Positions 28,741 to 39,500 of a stretch of 64,000 nt of DNA are shown here, in pieces. The stretch is from Linnemannia hyalina. Taxonomy: Eukaryota; Mortierellomycota; Mortierellomycetes; Mortierellales; Mortierellaceae. A model generated the notes under the pieces. It was not told where the DNA came from and ran no database searches. It saw only the letters and a program-made list of their open reading frames with translations. A program made the position numbers and the translations under genes. Position 1 is the stretch's first letter. Each line of letters opens with the position of its first letter. The stretch spans positions 122,001 to 186,000 of the forward strand of contig JAHRHY010000014.1 in NCBI GenBank assembly GCA_019671135.1, read 5' to 3'.

Positions 28741-30371
28741 TTAAGCAGCAACGGCCTTGACCTGCTTCTTGGCCTGGGTGCCCTCACGGAAACCGTTCTT
28801 GAAGCGACGGTTGACATCGGACAAGTGACGCATGCGGCCGGTACCGGTGGTCTTTCTGCGAGTGGCCTTCTCGCTCCAGTTGTCTATTAGGTTATGTCAG
28901 ATAGGAGAACATTGGTTAGCTACACGTTCAACTTTACTGAAAAGGGTGTGTTGGAAATGTAATAGCGCCTCTCCGTCGAATTCTCCTGTCGTGTCGTCCT
29001 TCTAGCCTCCTTGAAAGGAATGAAGTTTGCTTTGTTGTTGGTTGCTGGTTGTTGACGGCAGGCTTGAAACTCTTGCATCGTCATTGTCGATTGTCAATAT
29101 CGCAATTGCTTCCAGATTGCGTCTCCTCGCAATGCGTCCTCCTTGATCATTTCGCCGGTATGGTCAAGTAGCGGTGCCTAGAAACGTCAAAGGCATTGTC
29201 GTTTCTTTCTGCTTGACAGCTGCCCGAATGAAACTCGCTGCAACCACTGACTGTCTCCATGATCTCCAAAACTGTGACAACCAACTCCTGTGGAGTCGCT
29301 GGCTCGACAACTAGGGTAGACTCTGTCTTTCTGATATTCTGAATAACTGCCGAAGTGAGCGCCTGAAAAGGGTGTAATATGTCGTTTCCTGTTGGCGCCG
29401 CAATGATCGTATCCTGACTGATGAGAAGGGAAAGAGTAAAAGGCGCGGGATGCTTACAAGAGCGGAGCTTGGCAGCGGGGTAGCCGCACTGAGCGCAGGT
29501 CTTCTTCTGGTTGTGGAAAGAACGACGTCCACAACTAATATGACATGATCAACAAAATGGTGGGAATGCTTGTTAGTTCCTCTGTTCCTTGCAGATCGAC
29601 AGTTTATATCCTGAACAAGAACCATTTGACGCTTCGTTTCTGCGCGTAGAGTGCTCCTGTATGACATACCGACGGCACAAGGTGTGAGACTTGGTGTGGC
29701 GTTTACCAAACGAAGAGGTACCCTTAGTCTAAGAGTGTTTTCAAAGGATAAGAAAACGATCCTTGGTGGTCAGTTGATGGGTTCCAGTAGAGATCTTGAT
29801 GTATAGTTTTGTTCCTGCTTTGACGTTGACTGCTGGTGGTTGAATCAGAGCTTCCAGATGCAATTTGGACAAGTGGACTGATCTCTTTCGCTGATTTGCT
29901 GAATCCTGGAGATCGCCAGTGTTTGTTAACTGTTTAGGAGAGTTGACGAGATGTTGGGAACCTGTTGGATTCGGTGGTGCTAGATTCCTCTGTCGAATAG
30001 AGGCTGTCGCATCGTTGTGAGGTGCTTCTTTAAGAGCACTCCTGTTACAACGGCATATGGCGTTCCTTGTGGGATCCGCTTGTCGAGATGTAGGGTTCCA
30101 CTTTGCTTTTTGAGATGTCAGGTTTTGCGCCCTTGCTGTTTACTTGCTGCTCCAAACACACAAGTTATCGATGGTTGTAAGCGTGGGTTCCGATATAAAA
30201 AAACGGGTGCTGATGATGACAATAGTGCCGATACGGATGGCGGGTATGCATGTCGATGGATGTGTGTGATGGCGAGGATGTCCCGATGGATGGTTGAGTG
30301 TGTTGTCCATGCTTCCTATGGATGTCCCCACATATGACCGCACTATAGCAATGTATATTTCTAGAGACCAT
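28741..30371 (-). CDS. RPL37: 60S ribosomal protein eL37
   Basis: Exons 29728-29670, 29534-29458 and 28883-28741 code residues 2-93 of eL37, starting [18 protein letters not shown] and ending QVKAVAA. The zinc ribbon is intact (C19, C22, C34, C37). The family starts with Met directly before this Thr and a stop codon lies just inside the intron, so the ATG must be on its own exon. The only ATG followed by GT in the upstream interval is at 30371-30369, with A at -3; its donor (gtctct) is weak, so this exon is tentative. The first intron would be about 640 nt and the third is 574 nt, both far longer than others in the window, as is common in ribosomal protein genes. I found no convincing snoRNA in them. 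It is divergent from guanylate kinase. Confidence 0.9.
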
Positions 30372-30467
30372 TTTCGCTAGTGATTGGTTTGAAAAAGAAA
30401 GATTCCGCCGGGCCACGCTCCTGTAACTGTGATATGGACTGGGGACCGTGAAGTATCCTGGATCGTG

Positions 30468-30475
30468 CACGTGAC
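30468..30475. promoter_or_regulatory. E-box CACGTGAC in the eL37/guanylate kinase divergent promoter
   Basis: GTCACGTG on the minus strand fits the RTCACRTG bHLH consensus exactly. It lies 86 bp before the guanylate kinase ATG and about 97 bp before the tentative eL37 ATG, so it could serve both genes. Binding is inferred. Confidence 0.45.
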
Positions 30476-30560
30476 TCGGCTAATTTTCATACCTTTCGTA
30501 GTCCTTGCCCTTTTGGCTTTGCCCTCTTGCATCAATCACCTTTTCTCACTTTCCTCAACA

Positions 30561-31518
30561 ATGTCATTCATTCCCATACTCAATCACTTCAGAACACCCT
30601 CAGTCTCAAGAATAGCGACCATGGCTTCTGTGCCTACCATCACCCGTCTTTTCACCACCAACGCCACACCCGCCGGACCAAGTGAGGACTCCTTCGAGCA
30701 ACTCGACATTTTTTGTTAGGTTATGCTTCCACGTCCTCAAGACATAAACTAACTGAATCCAATTGATCACGCCAACAGCGGATAGAAGAACAATCGTAGT
30801 ATCAGGGCCCTCTGGCGGTGGCAAGTCTACACTCCTAGAACGCCTCTTTCGCGATTATCCCACCACCTTCGGCTTCAGCGTCTCCCGTACGTTCAATTAC
30901 ATCGTGATCCAACTGATCGGTCCTCGCACAGCTTACTTGGCACCGTCTCTTCTTTTTTTTGCGTCGCACCCTAACAAGTGAATATAACATTGATACATGA
31001 AAAAAAAATTCATAGATACCACGCGTAAACCAAGACTAGGAGAAGTGGATGGAGTAGCCTACCACTTCGTAACCCACACAGCCATTAACGACATGATCGC
31101 GCATGACCAATTCCTCGAACACGCCGTCTTTTCCTCAAATACTTATGGGACTTCTCGCAAGGCTGTCCAAGATATCAAGGACAGCGGCAAGATCTGTATC
31201 ATGGACGTTGAGCTTCAGGGGGTCAAGCAGATTAAGGAGTTGGCTAGGAAGAGTCGCGAGGAAGGAGGAGGAGGAGAGGGGTTTGAGGCGCGGTATTTGT
31301 TGGTGAGGCCGCCTAGTTTGGAGGTTCTTGAGAGCCGGCTGAGGGCGAGGAAGACGGAGAATGAGGATGCGATTCAGAAGCGGCTGGAGGCAGCGAGGCG
31401 GGAGTGGGATGTGGGATCAGACCCTAGTAATTTTGAATGTATCGTTGTGAATGACGACCTTGATACTGCGTACAGAGATCTGCACCGATTCATCTTTGGA
31501 GCAACGAGAGAGAAGTGA
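30561..31518 (+). CDS. GUK1: Guanylate kinase
   Basis: Three exons (30561-30681, 30779-30886, 31016-31518) give 243 residues. The enzyme phosphorylates GMP/dGMP to GDP/dGDP. The P-loop [10 protein letters not shown] (49-58) is followed by the GMP-binding segment [19 protein letters not shown] and the lid, and the C-terminus contains the usual [14 protein letters not shown]. The catalytic core starts at about residue 42, so this protein has an extension of about 40 residues compared with the usual 187-200. The extension has four Arg, many Ser/Thr and only one acidic residue before the core ([20 protein letters not shown] within it), which looks like a mitochondrial presequence. A second in-frame Met at residue 21 could give a shorter form. 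The first ATG has an A at -3. Confidence 0.95.
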
Positions 31519-31540
31519 CTCGCTTTTCCCCCATTGAAAT

Positions 31541-31563
31541 AAAAAAAAAAAAAAAAAAAAAAA
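31541..31563. repeat. Poly(A) tract of 23 between GUK1 and TIP41
   Basis: An uninterrupted A run starts 23 bp after the guanylate kinase stop codon, following AAAT. It is genomic, and may lie in the 3' UTR or act as a nucleosome-free spacer before TIP41, which starts 110 bp later. Confidence 0.9.
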
Positions 31564-31672
31564 GGAACACCCTCGACTGGGGAGGCTCAAAGGAACAAGG
31601 TTGTTGTCTTTCTGTCTTTGTCTTTGTCTTCACCCCTTCACCACACGCATTGTTCACCTTCACTTGTTCCAA

Positions 31673-33025
31673 ATGGCACATCGACTCATCAAGGACAACC
31701 AGACCACAGGAGTCGCCATCCACGACTGGACTGTCCTCTCCCACAAGACTTCCATCCTCAACTCCCAGGAAATAGACACGTAAGTCTACTCACATCGCCT
31801 CACTCCCTCTCGCTCATCAACACACTCAACCGCAAAAGGCCCCGCCAGGATACAACTACACGGAACACGTTTCCTGACTTATACCGCTAAACCTCTACTT
31901 GCAATCAATATGAGCAGCGCGTCGGCAGACTTGGGCATCCCTATCCCAGAGATGATCTTTGGAAACAACTTCTTATCGATTGAACACAAGACCTCAGGTT
32001 TCAAATTCGAGTTCAAGGCCCTCCCCGCTCTGGCCATGGTCGACCAGTCCTCGACCTCCAGCGACAAGATCAAGGTCTCTTACGCCCGCGAATGGTTCGA
32101 AAAGCGCAGGTAAACATCTACCTTTTCTTTTTTGTTCTTGTAGTTTATGGCCGTCTTCTTGTTTGTGGTCAAGCTGAACTATGAATATTGTTTCCTAACC
32201 ACATCTCCTCGTATGAAATATTTGTTGTAGCATGGTGAACCAGGAACATATCACAGATGTGGTGAAGCCATACGACTGGACATACTCGACAAAGTACAAC
32301 GGATCCAACACCAGCTCCAAAGAACATCTCAAATTCCAACCCACCAACGAGGAATCCATCGACATTGAGCAACTAAAACGACCCGACCCTATCCTCTTCT
32401 ACGACGAGAACATTCTCTTTGAAGACGAACTCGCTGACAATGGCACCGCTGTTCTCTCCACCAAAGTCGTACGTTGGCACCAATGCTGTTGTTTTTTTTA
32501 CTGTGACAAAGTGTAAAAACAGCTCCACGTGTGTGCTCTGAAAGGACTCTCGTCAATTAACCTTTTTTTTTCACATCTGATAACAATCCCAATCTGAAAT
32601 AGCGGGTGATGCCATCGTGTCTATTCATCCTACTGCGCTTCTTCCTGCGCGTCGACGACGTCCTCTTCCGGATCTACGACACTCGCATCTACCACCGCTT
32701 CGGCACAAAAACCGTCGTCCGCGAATCCTCCTTCCGCGAGAGCTCCTATCTAGACACCCGCGCCGTAAGTCACTCTTCCTCATTTTTTTTCTTGATATGG
32801 TCTCTTCTGCGATGGTTATGTGTTGTTGTTTGTTTTATAGATGAGATTTTTTGGTTCATGAACTAATTGTGTTTGTGGGTGGGATGTTTACTTGCGGATG
32901 CAACTTGTGTATAGAGGATCCCACGTTCAAAAGGAGACGACCTGTCGTTGCTGCTGGATTCGAATTGGGTCTCGTCCCAGCTACCAGATCAAGAATCCTA
33001 CGTCGAAGTCCTTCACCTGGAGTAG
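31673..33025 (+). CDS. TIP41: TIP41-like TORC1/PP2A regulator
   Basis: Five exons (31673-31779, 31918-32109, 32231-32468, 32603-32764, 32915-33025) give 269 residues, close to human TIPRL (272). Tip41 binds PP2A-type catalytic subunits and, in yeast, Tap42, and modulates signalling downstream of TORC1. Family blocks are all present: IPEMIFGNNFLSIEH, PYDWTYSTKYNG, IDIEQLKRPDPILFYDE, LFEDELADNG, RVMPSCLFILLRFFLRVDDV and RIYDTRIYHRF. The second acceptor is a GAGCAG tandem site (31914 or 31917), both in frame, so one extra Ser could be included. The last exon was chosen because it continues in phase and ends YVEVLHLE with a stop, as expected of the acidic C-terminus. It converges with CDC123, 108 bp apart. 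Confidence 0.95.
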
Positions 33026-33133
33026 TCCACCGCTTCCATATAATAAACCCCCCGAGGATCACTATCATCTATATCTATACTATCCGTCGACACTCCATGT
33101 CATTAGTCGCTTCCCCCATGAGTCTAGCTACTT

Positions 33134-33500
33134 TTAATCAGAAGAATTAGCAGACTGCACCTTCTTATAAAACGCCTCCGCAAATTCTGCGACCGTCTGC
33201 CCATTTGATAAATCCGTCACGTCCGCAGGGTACCGATTAAACGCAAATGGCTGCTGCATATGACTCCCCGCCGCCTCAGATTCCAACAACCTCATCGCCG
33301 GCAGGTGGTCCAATTGTTCTTGATCTTCTAGATCCAGGAGGAGGAGTTCTTTCCAGTCAAATAAGAGGGAGTCGGTCTTTTGGGCAAAGGGGTTGAAATC
33401 GATGAGGTAGATCCTGTCCTTGTTCCTGGTAATGTATACATCGAACGTGTCTAATTATTGATTTTGAGTAGAAGGAAGGTGACAAGGAGGAATCAATCGC

Positions 33501-33532
<32 letters not shown>

Positions 33533-34856
33533 GCTGTTTTTCCTCCTGATGAATCATACAGCAAAGCGGAACAAACAAGAATATAGGCTTACAGTGGCTA
33601 TCGGGGAAGCGACCTTTGATCTTGTCCTCAAAGAAATCAACAATCTTATCCTCCAACTCTTCCTGAATGCCCTTCAAAAAGTCATAGTAGGTCATGTCCC
33701 TCTGCGAGATGGCTAAACAAAACACACAACAACAAAACCAGACGTGTGATTAGAACGGAAACCGACAGCCAAAGGCATAATAATAATAAAAACACCCTCA
33801 TTCCTCAAAAGACTGCCACAAGAAAACCAAACTCTTACCAACAAGCTTGTTCTCGCGAACAAAACACCTAAACTCCATCGAGGGCGCAAGGTCAAACCAC
33901 TTCCTCAACACCAACTCCACAACCTCAGGTCTTTGCCTCACACCCCCCGCACCCTCCGCAGCGGCATCCGAACAATCCTCATAAGCATGCGCCAGATCAT
34001 GTGCAATGAAATCAGACGACTTGAGGAGAAGGAAGATATCGCTCACGTTCTGACACTTCAACGTATTGGTCGCCGCAATCCAGCTGGCATCCCTTGGAGA
34101 ACTCCAGTTGAGTTTTGGAAACACCTCGCCTCCGAATTCTGCGATCGTCTGTTCAATCTCCTGTTCCAGTCCTGGGAAGTATGGTAATGGTGCCTGAGAA
34201 TTGGAAAAGAAAAACAAGAACGGGCGAATGGTGTTTGTCAGCTTTGAATCGAAGATGACTCAGAATGTCCAGGAACAACATGGACATTGGGCGAATGCTT
34301 GCTGCAGGAAGGTACGAGAAGACGAATTACCTCGCCTTGCTCTGACTCATCGTCCTCCTCATCATCGCTACTGTCGTCCTGACCGCCTTCAGTCCTCTGA
34401 CGGAAAGTAGCCTCTTGAAGTGCCTTGAATCGATCTGCATCGCTAATGTTCTCGTCCTCGCTCTCGTCCTCGCTGTCATTCAATGCCAATGTCAGGCCGC
34501 TAATCATATACATGAGAAAAAGAAACCTCGTTAGTAAAGCAAAGCAGGAAAGAATCAACTAGACAAGAAAAAAAAAGCTACTTTCCAAAAGTTTACCTCT
34601 GTCCTGGGATAAAGACGCCGTCGGCATTGAGATAGGAGACAAACTCGTCGGGCAAAGGGATGATCTTGGATTTGATCGAGATGGATCTGAACTTTGGGTA
34701 CCAGGACGAGAAGGCACAGTTCTCGAGTCGCTGGTGGGTGAGTGGTGGAAACACCAGGGGTGTGCCCTCCGTCGTTGTGGCAATCTGTTGTTGTTGCTCC
34801 TGCTGGCCTGCCTCCTGCTGCTGGTCGGGTTCTTCCTCTGGTCGGTAGATGCTCAT
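33134..34856 (-). CDS. CDC123: CDC123, eIF2 assembly factor
   Basis: Five exons (34856-34597, 34499-34331, 34193-33839, 33712-33593, 33450-33134) give 406 residues. CDC123 is an ATP-grasp-fold chaperone that joins eIF2 gamma to eIF2 alpha, so it controls translation initiation. The conserved blocks are FPKLNWSSPRDASWIA, LKSSDFIAHDL, LVLRKWFDLAPSMEFRCFV, ISQRDMTYYDFL, TFDVYITRNKDRIYLIDF and NPFAQKTDSLLFDW. The N-terminus carries a Gln-rich stretch (residues 10-25). A long acidic Ser/Asp/Glu segment in exon 2 sits between the first block (SSWYPKF, residues about 50-56) and the ATP-grasp core; acidic linkers are usual at this place in the family. The protein is longer than the human one (336). 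The ATG has an A at -3. Confidence 0.95.
33501..33532. repeat. (TTG)n trinucleotide repeat in a CDC123 intron
   Basis: About ten TTG units lie within the intron 33451-33592 of CDC123, which would be a CAA repeat in the pre-mRNA. It is spliced out in the model given. Confidence 0.9.
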
Positions 34857-36583
34857 GTTGTGTTGTAATGTTTGGAATGAAAGAATGTCAAAGAACAAAA
34901 GAAAAAAAAAAAAAAGGTGCGGAGGTCCTTTTTTGCTTGTTTTATTTTTGTTTAATCCGCTTCCAATTACAAAAGATTGTGATTACAAAGGTTAAAATAT
35001 TTGGTGGCGCAAATTTATTAGGTGCTGCGGTTGCGTTGTTATTTATTTTTTCGCTTTGCCTCTTGTCTTCGATCTCTTGTTGTCCTTGGCCTCACCCCTT
35101 GTTCATCCCGCCGCTCACTCCTTGTGCTGCTTCATCTTTGCTTGATTTGGAGTCGCAAGCTTGATCGCTCGATCAACCTTGTCAGGTCTCAGGAACCTTC
35201 TGAATGCTTGGAGGACGGCATTGGAGTCCGATGTCAATATCGAAAGAGCCGACAGGGCAATGGCAAACGCTGCCTGCTGGTCGCGGCCTCTCACTGTGTA
35301 CCCGTATCATCGTCCAGGACAAAAGGGGTTTCCGACACTCATTGACTCCGTTCACACGTACCGTTCTTGGTCCGTTCTTTGTAAGCCTGACCGCGGTCGC
35401 CGGGTGTAGAGTGGATAAACACAAAACGCGCAATTGCGAGGTCTTGTGTTTCGTCCACACAGGCCACCAATGAGTACTGCCTGTGTTCCTTATGCAAATA
35501 CCGCCTGCCTCTCTTCCGACATCCCTTCAGTCATAATCCTACTCCAGAGCCAGCGTCTCCAATCATAAGCAGAGTAGCTACTTGGGGCTTGAGCTTGGGG
35601 TACATGACCCTCTCTGTCCTGACTGGTCCGCGTTCATTGTGAGGGGTGTGATGGGTCTTTGCAGCGTGAGCACCAGCAGCCCAATGTTGACACCAAGCGT
35701 GTGGCAACTTCGCGCCGCGTGGGGGCGTGAATTGACCCTGGACGAAAGCTCTATACCGATGTGCTGCTCTAGAGCTATGAATATGGTCCTTGGAAGTTCT
35801 AGTGAGAGATAGTTTGATGAAATTACGTTTGTACAAGGTTAGTCAAGAAATGGGTCCAATGACCCCTCAAGACGTTTCTGACCGTTTCTTCACAGCCTTT
35901 AAAGATATTGCCAGGAAACCTTTTTAACTGTGTTTCTGAGTTTCATGGCTTTCCATACTAATAGAAGTGCTGAGCATGCTAGCTGGACCAAACATGCAGA
36001 AAAATAGAACAGAAGGGAGAGTAGGAAAATATTGGTGCAACAGGCGAAGACTGAGACAGAGAAGTAGAGAACGGGGACAAGAGTTAGAGCAATGATGATG
36101 ATGTTATTACTATGATACAGCTATATATGTACAAAGTCGCTAACTAGGTTTCTAGGTGTAGTGTCATGAAGTGTCAAAGATGAGGACGTGTGACATAGAA
36201 TGACTAACTAGAGAACAGTAGTAAACCTGATATGTTGCAATTGGACCCATTTTTGATCCACTATACAACATGATACAAAGTGGAGGAGGGGAATAAACTG
36301 AATGAAATGAGAGAAACAGCAAAAAGTCAAACGAAAAAAGAAAAAAAAACAATAGCATGGATAGGATAAAGAGGAAGAAGAGGGGAAAGAAAAGACAGGG
36401 CGTAAAAAAGGACATGTATCTCGCCACCTTAGAAAGGCAAGGGCAGCATCTCCTTCATAATGTTGGTGTTTGGTTGTTGTGATAGCCTGTTGTGGCAATT
36501 CTAGTGTAGTCGTGTCGTCAATGTCGATGCCACAATTGCAGACCATCCCTTGTTGCTGTAAATTGACGCTCAAATCCCTCCAT
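34857..36583. other. Intergenic: CDC123 promoter and Set3-like gene 3' flank
   Basis: About 1.7 kb with no gene I can support. Adjacent to CDC123 is an A/T-rich promoter region. Positions about 35150-35820 are more GC-rich, with short open frames on both strands, and could be a decayed coding relic. A minus-strand frame there (35836-35531) ends LLMIGDAGSGVGL, which superficially resembles a small-GTPase P-loop but has no following GTPase motifs. Beyond 35900 the sequence is A/T-rich and unremarkable. Confidence 0.5.
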
Positions 36584-39500
36584 CTAGTCGCTGAGTCGTC
36601 GGTTGGTGTATCCTCCAGTCATGCCTCCGGGTCCATTTGGTCCTGCTGGTCCACGGTTGCCGCCATAGAACCCGCCACCATTGTTCCCAGCCGACCCTCC
36701 GCCAACTCCTCCTCTTCCTCCGTTGGGTGGTCCTGAAGCAAAGTACTCGCCCCTACGTTCGTAACGATCTCGCTGGTCGCGTTCACGATCCCGGTCATGG
36801 TCGCGGTCTCGGTCGCGTTCCCTCTCTCGCTCCCTATCGCGGGGCGGTGGTGGGAGGCCTCCGCGCGGACCGCCTCGGTAGCCGCCATAGTTAATCGACT
36901 CCATTCCTCCATAACCTGTCCAATCGTCCCCGTTCATCGACCTATGGCGCAAACGCTCATCCGACTTGTAATACTCGCGGGGCCCAAGAGCTGTTGGCCC
37001 TGTGGGTGACGACAATGGTCCAGATCGCTTAAACGACGACGGTGACTCGTCATTGTAGCCAAAATGACCTCCTTCAAAAGTCGCATTGGGGAGAGGGAGA
37101 GTACCAGATGTCAACGACTGCTGTCGTTCTCTTGTGGGCGAGCCGAGTGATCCTCCCAATGGTCTCTCTGGTCGATCCGAAGGCGACCCATGGAAGCGAG
37201 GGGAAGTAAGACGCCCTTCACCACTGCTCGGTCTAGGGTCCATGTTCCTGACGTCCACATTCGAGCCATTGCGGTAATTACTGCCGCCTCCGATTCCTGA
37301 GCTCGAACCTGGAGGGGACCCCCCTCGTTGACCTCGCGGCGTCCTCCATCCAGGAGAACCCAGGCCTTGGGGCGGGGGTGATCCGTGTCTGTTCCCAGGA
37401 CTCAAACGCTCCTGCATTTCTCTAGAACCGGGAGAGACCATGGGCCGGTGAGCCACCGGGGACCTTCCTGGCGAGATGGCGGCCCCTTGTCCTTGTCCTG
37501 AGGTGTAAGGACCATCAGAGTTGGATGGTGTGTGTGGAGGCGACGATGTTAATGTCATCTTGGAAAAGGGCGTAGGCCCTGCAGAGAGCGAGATGGGGCT
37601 GAATGGCTGGACTGGGAAGTAATCGCCTGAAGACTGAATAGCCTTGGTGGAAAGGCTGATCCTGGGCGTTGACAAGCTGGTTCCAACCTCAAAGTAGTCA
37701 GAGCGATCACGTTGGCTTTGCTCCGCCGACCCTGTAGGGCTGCTCACTTCCTCCTGTGGCCGAGGCTGCTCGGCCATTTCTACGTCGACAGAGTCGGCAG
37801 AACCTTGAAGTGCTTGGTTGTTGTCGCGACCCAGGGAATCCTTACTGCTCGTGTTGGCATCCTGATCCTCGGGATTTATCAAGGCAGATCCGTCAGAAGC
37901 CACGTTATTCACAATGCGTTGAGAAACGCCCAAACGCTGCTTCTGGTATTCCTGAAGAGACAGCTTGACCTTGGGAATGGAGGGAGTGAGCTCTGCCTTG
38001 ACAGTGGGTGCATCTGCTGCAGACTCACTACCGCCTTGAGAGGCATCGGCAGCTACCTCAGCGGCCAGTGTGCCTGGCTCCTTCATCTCGACATCAATGC
38101 TTTCAGGAGCGACAGGTGCAGTATCCAGTACAGTGACGGTGACCTCTGCTGCGGCGGTCGTCGCTACCTTGGTGTCATCCGAGAGACCAGGAGAGGTTGA
38201 TGCAAGTCGCCGGGCATGGTAGGACTCGAGGCTGAGCTTTTGGATGGCTTTGGCAGGCTTCTCGGGGCTAGGCTCTGTAGGGACGACGTTCGACTCTTGG
38301 ACAGGTGCGGGAGGTACAACAACGAAAGGCTCCTCAGAAACAGTGGATCGAAAAGGTGACTTGGATCCGTTCCGCTGTGCATTGTTCGCCTCACGTTGAC
38401 TTGAAGTTGGCCCAGATGATGAAAGCGTCGTTTCTGGTCGGACATCCTCGTGGAACAGGTTGAGCACATCTCCAGCTACTACTAAGGACGTTTGCTCAGC
38501 AGGAGGTGAAGCTTTGATGGACTCCATGGGCTCTGCTTCTGAGGGAAGAGCAGTAGCAACCACCGTCTCAACAGACGCCACATTGGGTGCTGGTGCGGGA
38601 GCACCCATGCCGGACAGGGTATCATCTTCCTCCTCCATCTTGAGATCAAAGACCTCCTCGGCCTTCTTTCTCATTTCCTCGGCCTTCTCACGAGCCTCCT
38701 CCTCAGCCAAGGCGCGCTGCTTCATGTAAATCATCTTCCAGACCTTCTTGCAAGGAAGAACTGAAGGCTTGAGCGAGGCCACGGGTAGAGTCTCCTTGGG
38801 CATGTTCTGCTCGCGCAAGAGTCGGCGGTCGGCACGGTGGCTAGCCTCTTCTTCCTCGTCGCTGGTGTTTCCGACGATACTGACAAAACCGCCTTCTACC
38901 GAACTGGAGCCCGACAAGTTATGAGAATCATCCAGGGTGTCGTTTCCTGCATGAGTAGGTCGCTCCTTGGCTGCCTTAAGGCTGGAATGATCGATCCGCT
39001 TGCCGCGAGAGACAGCTGCATAGGGTTGCTTTTTGCCGGATTGGAAAGGCACTGGTCGCTTGCTTCCTCTGGAATCTTTGCGCTCAGAATCCGATGTCGC
39101 CGGGGACTGGGACATAGTATCAACCTCCATCTGGCTCTTGTCTCGATTTCCTATGTTACATATTGAAAGAAGAGCATAAACTCGCGTTAAGTACTACCCG
39201 GAACTTCTATCGACCAGAAATGTCATAAAATTGATGATCCAGTGCTAAAAGGCATACCTTGGAAGAAACCAGGTTGAGGCAGCTTGTGAGCAGAGAGTGG
39301 GTCTCGCCTTGAAAAGCCATTGTTCGAGTCAGAGTCGATTCCACTGTCTCCAATGGAGATGTTGTCGTCTTCAAAGTTGCTGGTCTTGAGGCGACTAGAT
39401 TCAGGCTTGTGGTCCGATTCTACCGATAGTTTGGTCTTGTCCCGAGGACGAGAAGGTTGAGTAGATCCAGTTCCTGACCGTTTGGGTGGCAAAGAGCTTG

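Noticed and set aside
35531..35836. P-loop-like LLMIGDAGSGVG in a minus-strand frame
   Set aside because: There is no Lys-Ser/Thr after the loop and no downstream GTPase switch, NKxD or SAK motifs in any frame.
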